Shown in pieces: positions 1 through 5,098 of a stretch of 7,017 bases of DNA (its first letter is position 1; every line of letters starts with the position of its first letter). The translations under genes were made by a program, and so were the position numbers. This stretch comes from JBGTKH01 sp041744735. GTDB lineage: Bacteria > Planctomycetota > Planctomycetia > Pirellulales > Pirellulaceae. A model generated the notes under the pieces. That model was not told the DNA's origin, did not search any database, and worked only from the letters and a program-made list of their open reading frames with translations. Location of the stretch: NCBI GenBank assembly GCA_041744735.1, contig JBGTKH010000229.1, positions 1-7,017 of the forward strand, given 5' to 3'.

Positions 1-51
1 CTGCTGGGACGCAAGATTCGCCAAAGGCACAGCGACTTTCCCAGCAGTTTT
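1..51 (+). terminator. Inverted repeat followed by a T run, possible terminator of an upstream gene
   Basis: CTGCTGGGA at 1-9 is the exact reverse complement of TCCCAGCAG at 39-47, and TTTT follows at 48-51. Three further pairs (CGC at 10-12 with GCG at 32-34) could form inside, separated from the outer stem by four unpaired bases. The stem followed by T residues fits an intrinsic terminator, but the loop is much longer than usual. An open frame also runs from base 1 to a TGA at 58-60 and ends in the residues SSFEF, so this could be the coding tail of an upstream gene. The window is too short on the left to decide, and the repeat may extend beyond it. TTTTGAA is repeated in tandem at 48-61. 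Confidence 0.3.
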
Positions 52-99
52 GAATTTTGAACGACTGACCCTTGCCCCTTACCTTCGCCCCACGAAATC

Positions 100-104
100 G
101 GAGA
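100..104 (+). promoter_or_regulatory. Ribosome binding site of the HEAT-like repeat protein gene
   Basis: GGAGA lies seven bases before the ATG at 112. This is a good Shine-Dalgarno match at normal spacing, and the start it selects begins directly with a signal peptide, so the two observations support each other. Confidence 0.6.
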
Positions 105-111
105 CACAACC

Positions 112-1062
112 ATGCCCCACACGACTTCCCTCCTCTCGTCCTTGACCCTGATGTTGCTTTTGCCTGCCTTCGCTCAGGCCGACGTTGAAGCCGTCCGTGA
201 AAAGGCTCGTCAGTACGAGCAGCAGATAAAGGATGTGAAGGATTCGACACCCGGCTTGAAACTGAAAATGGAGACGTTTCAAGCGCAAATCAAGCAGAAG
301 ACGGAAGAGTTGAAGGCGTTGGGCAAGGACTTTGATTCGCTTACCGCCGAGGCAAAACGACGCGCCGAGTTGGCGAAATCGGGCGAGGAAGAGAAGCAGT
401 TGGAGGCACTGAAGGGTGCCGAAGGGCTGGGGAACGAAGGGCTTTTGCTGCTGGCGTTTACGGCCAAAGATTCGCCGCACGAGAAAGTCCGCCGTATGGC
501 CATCGACCTCGCCGTCGAGCTAGGCGAGAACGGCTTTCCCGCGATCGCGCATGCCTACGAATCGCTGCCCGGCAAGGACCGCGTGTATTTGGTCGAGCAA
601 CTGGGCAAACGAAAGACGGACAACCTGCTCCCGTTGTTGGCCATCGGTCGCGAGGCCGATCCGGAATTGCGCAAGGCGTTGGCCAAGGTGGCCGTCAGAA
701 TGGATGAAGGCCTGGTGATCGTCGGTCTGCTCGCCAAAGACGCCGACGATCAATTCGTGGCCGAGATGATTGACATGGCCGCCGAAGTAAAAGGCGAGAA
801 CACGACGCTGCTACTATTCGCCGCCGCCAAGTCGGGCAACCCGTCGCACGCCGTGGCCGCACTGAAAGCCGCGGCCGACCGCGGTCAAGAGGGTTTGGTC
901 GTGCTGGCCGCCGCCTACGAAACTAAAGACGCGAAAGTCCGCGGCGAGCTGGTGCGCGCCGCCAAGAAAATCGGCGGCGACGTGGCTCAGTTCGTGATCG
1001 ACCACGCACTGAAGGACGAAGATCAAGAGCTGCGCCAGGCCGCGGAAGAAGCATTGAAGTAG
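112..1062 (+). CDS. Exported coiled-coil and HEAT-like repeat protein
   Basis: This 316-residue protein has a clear Sec signal peptide: a hydrophobic stretch at about residues 5-19 ending in AFAQA, with likely cleavage after A23. Residues about 24-100 are rich in K, E and Q with few prolines and probably form a coiled coil. From about residue 108 to the end there are seven consecutive helical repeats of 28-31 residues. Several open with an (E/D)-x-G-(L/F) motif followed by a hydrophobic helix, an acidic turn (KD, EAD, KDAD, KDED) and a second amphipathic helix. This is the pattern of HEAT or armadillo-like solenoids, which usually act as protein-binding scaffolds. The sequence shows no catalytic motif. 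After export it would act in the periplasm. It converges with the sulfotransferase gene, so it is probably transcribed alone or with a gene left of the window. The partner and exact role are unknown. Confidence 0.85.
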   Translation: MPHTTSLLSSLTLMLLLPAFAQADVEAVREKARQYEQQIKDVKDSTPGLKLKMETFQAQIKQKTEELKALGKDFDSLTAEAKRRAELAKSGEEEKQLEALKGAEGLGNEGLLLLAFTAKDSPHEKVRRMAIDLAVELGENGFPAIAHAYESLPGKDRVYLVEQLGKRKTDNLLPLLAIGREADPELRKALAKVAVRMDEGLVIVGLLAKDADDQFVAEMIDMAAEVKGENTTLLLFAAAKSGNPSHAVAALKAAADRGQEGLVVLAAAYETKDAKVRGELVRAAKKIGGDVAQFVIDHALKDEDQELRQAAEEALK

Positions 1063-1109
1063 TTCAACGACGCCGCGTCAGGTCGCCGGGGAGTAAACGG
1101 CGCGTCCCT

Positions 1110-1127
1110 CCCGCGCTCCGCGCTGGG
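1110..1127. terminator. GC-rich hairpin between convergent genes
   Basis: CCC-GCGC at 1110-1116 can pair with GCGC-T-GGG at 1120-1127, giving seven pairs with one bulged T and a three-base loop. It sits in the 71-bp gap between the stop codons of the HEAT-like repeat gene and the sulfotransferase gene, where a bidirectional terminator would be useful. Neither strand has a clear T tract after the stem, so intrinsic termination is only a possibility. Confidence 0.25.
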
Positions 1128-1133
1128 CCGCGA

Positions 1134-2270
1134 TTAAACGACGTCGGTCGTATATCCGTATCTGTCGAAGTACGGCTTCCAGCGGTGGGCGATTTCGGCT
1201 CGCAACTCTGGCGCCAGTTCGTACCGGTTTGGTCGATAGTCAGCGTGTTGCTCGACGTACTTTCGCAGCGCCGGCTCGACCTCATCAAATGCACCAAGGT
1301 CAAGGTGGTCATACAAACGCCGCATGGTGAACACGGGGTCTTGTACCAATTGCTCGTAACGAACCTCGTGGAATCGCTCCGGTTCGATCAATCCGCGCGT
1401 TGCTTCCAGTCGATGATGCAAGCGCACGAAGGTGTCGAACACGTACTGTTCCAAGCCCGCGTGGTTAGGCTGTTGATATCCGTGCGCCGCGTACAGCGAT
1501 TTCCACAGCCGTACCGTGGACGGGAAAACCTCGAACGGGTTGCGCACGATGTGCACGAACCGGGCTCGGGGAAACATCTCATTCAGAATTGGCAGCCGGA
1601 ACGTGTGCGTGGGTGACTTCAGGACGATGCGCCCCGACTGCTTGTACGTCAATTGCTTTAGAAACCGCAGCAGGCCGCGCTGCCAGCGGCGGCGCTGCGA
1701 AGGACTGATCTCGTCCAACTCCAAATACTCTTGACATTGTGGCGGGTGGTTGGGAAAGGCGATCGTCAGATACGGACTGGGCAGCCCCAGATTGCAGAGC
1801 GCGAATTCATCTTCCTGCGGCAAGTCCCAACCCATCTGCATATTGTCCGGCGGCCGGTTGGGCGGCAGCACGAAGCCCGACCAACTTTTCACCAGCCGCT
1901 CGGTGAGCAGAAAATGATTGGGCACGAAACATTCGTACGTGGTCGCGTATCGATGCCGCGGGTCCAAGGCCAGCAGTTCGTGCAATAGCGTCGTGCCCGT
2001 TCGCCAGTGGCCGACGACGAAGATCGGCTCTTCCGCGATTTCCACGCGCCGGTCGCGGCCCGCGAGCATCAGCGCCTGAAGCGCCCGCAAGCCGGTGTTG
2101 GCCGCGCCGAACGATAGGTCGATCAGCATGTCGCCCCAGAACGCGGGCCGCACGTGAAACCGGTTGCGCAGCAGTAACCGCCAGAGGGCGAAGAAATCCG
2201 CCCCCATCCAAATGGCCGCTTGATTCCAAGCCAGGCGCGGAAAGGTTTCGTCCGGTTTCGGGTTTGTCAT
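1134..2270 (-). CDS. Sulfotransferase family protein (Sulfotransfer_3 type)
   Basis: The 378-residue product matches PAPS-dependent sulfotransferases, which move a sulfuryl group from 3'-phosphoadenylyl sulfate to a hydroxyl or amine of an acceptor. The 5'-phosphosulfate-binding loop is GHWRTGTTLLH at residues 87-97, after a hydrophobic strand (IFVV). PQEDEFAL at 151-158 and LKSPTHTFRLP at 217-227 are conserved family blocks. The 3'-phosphate-binding segment is VHIVRNPFEVFPSTV at 239-253, with R243 and S251 as the expected phosphate contacts. There is no signal peptide; the tryptophan-rich N-terminus (residues 14-50) may associate with membrane or lipid. The start is fixed because a TAA stop lies directly upstream in frame. 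A weak AAGG lies ten bases before the ATG. The acceptor cannot be read from the sequence. The gene is divergent from the alpha-oxoamine synthase gene, which suggests, but does not show, a lipid-like acceptor. Confidence 0.9.
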   Translation of the reverse strand: MTNPKPDETFPRLAWNQAAIWMGADFFALWRLLLRNRFHVRPAFWGDMLIDLSFGAANTGLRALQALMLAGRDRRVEIAEEPIFVVGHWRTGTTLLHELLALDPRHRYATTYECFVPNHFLLTERLVKSWSGFVLPPNRPPDNMQMGWDLPQEDEFALCNLGLPSPYLTIAFPNHPPQCQEYLELDEISPSQRRRWQRGLLRFLKQLTYKQSGRIVLKSPTHTFRLPILNEMFPRARFVHIVRNPFEVFPSTVRLWKSLYAAHGYQQPNHAGLEQYVFDTFVRLHHRLEATRGLIEPERFHEVRYEQLVQDPVFTMRRLYDHLDLGAFDEVEPALRKYVEQHADYRPNRYELAPELRAEIAHRWKPYFDRYGYTTDVV

Positions 2271-2305
2271 TTAGTAGCCGCCTTGCGTTGCCACCGCTCG
2301 TCAAT

Positions 2306-2335
2306 CATCTTGGATTGTGCGTGCCCACCAAGATG
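2306..2335. promoter_or_regulatory. 8-bp inverted repeat in a divergent intergenic region, candidate operator
   Basis: CATCTTGG (2306-2313) and CCAAGATG (2328-2335) are exact inverted copies separated by 14 bases, so the half-site centres are 22 bp apart, about two helical turns. It lies between the start codons of the sulfotransferase (2270) and the PLP enzyme (2377), where both promoters must be. This geometry fits a dimeric regulator bound to one DNA face. It could also be a chance hairpin in a leader. No convincing -35/-10 pair was identified nearby. Confidence 0.3.
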
Positions 2336-2376
2336 CGGATCGTTGAGTTGACCTCTATTGCCCAAGACTTGATGTT

Positions 2377-3687
2377 ATGCAGAAACCCGCCACGGAGCCA
2401 ATGAGGGGAGCCGAACCGACTCTGGGCGGCCACACCCAGCCGCAACCGGATGCTCTGGATCGCCTCAAGCTGCGGCTGCTCGAAGACCGCGTGACACGGC
2501 TGGGAATTACGTTCCTAGACCGTTACGAAGACGTTCATCTGAAGGATCTTGTACTGGACGAAATGGACGACCGGCGCGGCATGCGCGTGGGCTCGCAGCG
2601 ATCGATCAATTTCGGCTCGGACAGCTTTCTGGGACTGGACCGGCATCCGAAAGTCCAGCAAGCGATGGTCGAATCGCTGCGGCAGTGGGGCACGCACAAC
2701 GGTGCGTCGCGAGCGTTTTCCAATACGGCGCTGGTCATCGAGGCCGAACGGCGGCTGGCCGAGTGGCTGGGGGTCGAAGACACACTGATCTTCGCCAGCG
2801 TCACGCTGGCCAACGCCGGGCTCATACCGGCGCTGGTGGACAAGGGAGACTTGCTAATTGTCGACCGGCACTCGCACGACAGCATCCAGCAGGCGGCCAA
2901 AATCGCAGAGGCCAATGGGGCGACGCTGCGCGAACTGTTTCCCTGCCGCGCGGAAACGCTGCGCGAGATTCTGCGGAAAGAAAAGTTCAAAGGCTGCGTG
3001 CTGGCGGTCGACGGCGTGTACAGCATGACCGGCCAAATCCCGCCGCTCCGCGAACTGGATCATGAAATCCGCGAGCACGGCGGCATTCTGTACGTCGACG
3101 ACGCCCACGGCACTGGCGTCGTCGGCCCGCGTGGCCGCGGCGCCGCCGAGATGATGCTCGGTGACCTGCAGAACGTGCTCATGGTCGGTTCGCTCTCCAA
3201 GGCGTTCTCCTGCCTGGGCGCGTTCATTACGTGCCGGCCGCAACTGAAACGGATTCTGAAGATCAAGTCCAGCACGTTCATCTTCGGCGGCCCCGTTCCG
3301 CCGCCGTACCTGGCCGCGATCTGTGCCGTGTGCGACATTTTTGAATCGCCCGAATACGAACAGTTGCTGAAACATTTGCAGATGCTGATTCAGCGGCTGA
3401 CGACGGGGATTCGCAACTTGGGAATGAATGTACTCGGCGGCCGCGCGCCGATCGTGTCCGTCGTCATCGGCGACATCGAAAAGACGTTGAAGGCCGGCAA
3501 GTGGATGTTCGACCGCGGCTACTATGTACAGTCCGCGACATACCCGGCCGTACCAATTACCGGCGGTCTGCTGCGCATTCAAGTGAACGCCAACCACACG
3601 GTCGAGGCCGTCGACGGGCTGCTCGGCGCACTGGCCGATCTAAAAACCGAATTCAAACTGCCCACGTACAAGTCGCTGCAAGCATAA
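2377..3687 (+). CDS. PLP-dependent alpha-oxoamine synthase family enzyme
   Basis: The 436-residue protein belongs to fold-type I PLP enzymes of the group containing 8-amino-7-oxononanoate synthase, 2-amino-3-ketobutyrate CoA ligase and serine palmitoyltransferase. These condense an amino acid with an acyl-CoA. Landmarks in order are SFLGLDRHP (83-91, like the NYLGL region), GASR (109-112), DRHSHDSI (163-170) with H167 as the likely PLP-stacking histidine, VDGVYSMTGQIPPL (211-224), VDDAHGTG (240-247) with D241 for the PLP ring nitrogen and H244, GSLSKAF (271-277) with K275 as Schiff-base lysine, and LLRIQVNANHT (398-408) with R400 for the carboxylate. The N-terminal 60 residues are longer than in the classic enzymes. 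GASR and GSLSKAFSCLGAF depart from the usual GSR and lysine-GG loops, so the substrate is not assignable. The first 25 residues are poorly structured; ATG 2401 (M9), with GGAG just upstream, is an alternative start. An in-frame TGA at 2344-2346 limits extension. The gdx gene follows after 24 bp. Confidence 0.85.
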   Translation: MQKPATEPMRGAEPTLGGHTQPQPDALDRLKLRLLEDRVTRLGITFLDRYEDVHLKDLVLDEMDDRRGMRVGSQRSINFGSDSFLGLDRHPKVQQAMVESLRQWGTHNGASRAFSNTALVIEAERRLAEWLGVEDTLIFASVTLANAGLIPALVDKGDLLIVDRHSHDSIQQAAKIAEANGATLRELFPCRAETLREILRKEKFKGCVLAVDGVYSMTGQIPPLRELDHEIREHGGILYVDDAHGTGVVGPRGRGAAEMMLGDLQNVLMVGSLSKAFSCLGAFITCRPQLKRILKIKSSTFIFGGPVPPPYLAAICAVCDIFESPEYEQLLKHLQMLIQRLTTGIRNLGMNVLGGRAPIVSVVIGDIEKTLKAGKWMFDRGYYVQSATYPAVPITGGLLRIQVNANHTVEAVDGLLGALADLKTEFKLPTYKSLQA

Positions 3688-3711
3688 CGCGATTAGATTG
3701 CGAGAACACAC

Positions 3712-4029
3712 ATGGCCTGGATTCAGTTAATTGTGGCCGGCCTGTTAGAAACCGGTTGGGCTATTGGGATGAAGTACAGCGACGGCCTGTCGAAGCTCTG
3801 GCCGAGCGTCATTGCCATCGTAGTCAGCATCCTCAGCTTCCTTCTGCTGGCCCGCGCCCTAAAAGACCTGCCGATGGGCACCGGTTACGCCGTCTGGACC
3901 GGCATCGGCGCCGTAGGTGCGGCCATCTTCGGAATCATCCTCTTCAAGGAACCTGCCAACCCGCTCCGCCTGACATGCATTGCCATGATCGTCGCCGGGA
4001 TCGTAGGCCTGAAGCTGACGACGAATTAG
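3712..4029 (+). CDS. gdx: SMR-family guanidinium exporter (Gdx/SugE type)
   Basis: This 105-residue protein has the size and four hydrophobic segments of small multidrug resistance transporters (about residues 3-21, 30-48, 57-78 and 84-103). It works as a dual-topology homodimer in the inner membrane, and the Gdx subtype exchanges protons for guanidinium. Family-defining positions are present: G10, the proton- and substrate-binding E13, W16, S42, Y59 and W62. They sit in GLLETGWAIGMKY near the N-terminus and GTGYAVWTGIGAVGAA in helix 3, close to the E. coli SugE/Gdx pattern and unlike EmrE. The start codon is 24 bp after the stop of the PLP enzyme gene with a weak GAGA upstream, so co-transcription is likely. 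There is no space for a guanidine riboswitch between the two genes. Some SugE-like members also export quaternary ammonium compounds, so substrate range remains open. Confidence 0.93.
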   Translation: MAWIQLIVAGLLETGWAIGMKYSDGLSKLWPSVIAIVVSILSFLLLARALKDLPMGTGYAVWTGIGAVGAAIFGIILFKEPANPLRLTCIAMIVAGIVGLKLTTN

Positions 4030-4043
4030 ACGGCATTCCAAAG

Positions 4044-4092
4044 TCGTAGCCGAAGTTGTGAAACTTCGGAATTCTCACGAATTCCACTACGA
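4044..4092. repeat. REP/BIME-like element of two inverted GTAG-hairpins
   Basis: The 49-bp element lies 14 bp after the gdx stop codon. On the plus strand GTAG (4046-4049) is followed directly by an 8-bp perfect hairpin, CCGAAGTT-GTGA-AACTTCGG (4050-4069). On the minus strand GTAG (complement of 4087-4090), then one T, is followed by a 7-bp hairpin, GGAATTC-GTGA-GAATTCC (complement of 4068-4085). Both loops therefore read GTGA in their own orientation, and the two units overlap by two bases. The outer TCGTAG/CTACGA (4044-4049 with 4087-4092) can also pair, giving a three-way-junction fold. A GTAG tetranucleotide at the foot of a hairpin is the signature of REP sequences mobilised by RAYT (Y1-type) transposases, and an inverted pair is the BIME layout. 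There is no T tract, so it is not an obvious intrinsic terminator, though it could protect the 3' end of gdx mRNA. Confidence 0.6.
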
Positions 4093-4198
4093 GAAACACA
4101 AAGTCTCCCGACCCCGTTCCCGCGCTCGCTGATGGACGAAATGCCCCGTATACGCTAGTTTAAGAGACGTTGCCCGATCGCATTTCTCTAGGCCGCGT

Positions 4199-4969
4199 AT
4201 GTTCGAAATCACCCCCGCCCCTTTCCGACCGCACAAGCATCCTGCTCGCGCTGGGTTGTTGACTTCGCTGCTTCTGCACACGTTGGTTGTGGGAGCGGCA
4301 GTCGCAATTCCGTTGGCTTGGTTGTTCAATGATGACGGCGAAGACAACACGATTACGGTCGTGGCGACGATCAGCGACCAGCCGCCGTCTGAACCTGAAA
4401 CCGTCGAAGTGCAAGCCGTCTCCGACCCGTCGGAGGTGACCGGCGTGATGGTCGACGAGAAGTTGAACGAGGTCATCGCCGAATCGCAGCAGATGACGGA
4501 TCAGGAGAAGCTCGACCGGCTGACGATGTTGGCCCAGCGCGTCGAACAGGTTTCAACCGAGCAATCGATCGATGAATTGACCGGCCAATTTCACAAATGG
4601 TTCGGCACCCAGCCACGTGCGACGCAACCCGCTGCTGCGCCCGTTGCAGGGCTCTTTGACTTCGACACGGCTCAATTGCATGATGTCAAACGCGAGGCCG
4701 GTGAGAATGGCGGATTCCGATACATCGCGACGTTGCTGGATGCAGAGGGTCGAACATTGGAAGTGGAAATGAATGAGGCCGAAGGCGAGACGATGTTCGA
4801 GACGATGGAGCGTCTGAAAGCATTTCCGCTAGCCGACAAGATCTATCGCCAGATCACCATGCCGCTCATGGACAACCTGATCAAGGCCGGCCAACAAGCC
4901 AGCGACGCCAGCCGCAAGTACGAAGAAGAAATGCGCAAGGCGGAGGCGGCCAATCAAAGCGACAACTAG
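4199..4969 (+). CDS. Unrecognised single-pass membrane protein with coiled coil
   Basis: I do not recognise this 256-residue protein. Residues 1-17 are basic and hydrophilic (PFRPHKHPAR), then a hydrophobic segment at about 18-43 (GLLTSLLLHTLVVGAAVAIPLAWLF) probably anchors it with its C-terminus in the periplasm. It resembles the N-terminal anchors of TonB-like proteins, but no TonB C-terminal domain is visible. Residues 46-82 are acidic and proline-containing, probably a disordered linker. Residues 85-130 look helical or coiled-coil, followed by an alanine/proline spacer (138-150). The C-terminal part (151-245) looks folded, beginning GLFDFDTAQLHDVKRE, then strand-like FRYIATLLDAEGRTLEVEM and helices around MPLMDNLIKAG. 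The tail is charged. A weak AGG six bases upstream supports the ATG. It lies 169 bp beyond gdx across the REP-like element and is probably transcribed separately from it. Confidence 0.75.
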   Translation: MFEITPAPFRPHKHPARAGLLTSLLLHTLVVGAAVAIPLAWLFNDDGEDNTITVVATISDQPPSEPETVEVQAVSDPSEVTGVMVDEKLNEVIAESQQMTDQEKLDRLTMLAQRVEQVSTEQSIDELTGQFHKWFGTQPRATQPAAAPVAGLFDFDTAQLHDVKREAGENGGFRYIATLLDAEGRTLEVEMNEAEGETMFETMERLKAFPLADKIYRQITMPLMDNLIKAGQQASDASRKYEEEMRKAEAANQSDN

Positions 4970-5089
4970 CGCTGGTCAGCTATTTGGTTCGCAAGCGCTC
5001 GGAGCGATCACATTCTCCGTGACTTGCGACGTGCAGGGTCGGTTGATACGCTTACATGGCTGACGTTAACGACCTTCCGGGCTTGTGAT

Positions 5090-5095
5090 AGGAAG
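5090..5095 (+). promoter_or_regulatory. Ribosome binding site of the PSD1-type cytochrome gene
   Basis: AGGAAG ends three bases before the ATG at 5099. The spacing is short but the match is good. The frame stays open upstream without another ATG, so this site and the signal peptide that begins at M1 decide the start. Confidence 0.5.
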
Positions 5096-5098
5096 CCA

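Noticed and set aside
1807..2304. Minus-strand open frame of 165 codons overlapping the start of the sulfotransferase gene
   Set aside because: It is the sulfotransferase N-terminal region read in another frame; the product is rich in A, R and G without domains.
2854..3597. Minus-strand open frame of 247 codons opposite the PLP enzyme gene
   Set aside because: It lies fully antisense to conserved catalytic motifs and has the odd composition of a shadow frame.
3688..3711. Guanidine riboswitch before gdx
   Set aside because: The 24-bp gap is far too short to hold any known guanidine riboswitch class with expression platform.
3501..4049. Plus-strand open frame of 182 codons spanning the end of the PLP gene and all of gdx
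   Set aside because: It overlaps two well-supported genes in another frame, its product is arginine/histidine-rich with no recognisable motif, and it is explained by GC-biased third positions.
4147..4154. CGTATACG palindrome upstream of the unknown membrane protein gene, considered as operator or -10 element
   Set aside because: It is only eight bases long, and no partner -35 element or flanking symmetry supports it.
4970..5000. Short TAGC...GCTA and GCTG..CAGC pairings after the unknown membrane protein gene, considered as terminator
   Set aside because: The stems are four base pairs long and no T tract follows.
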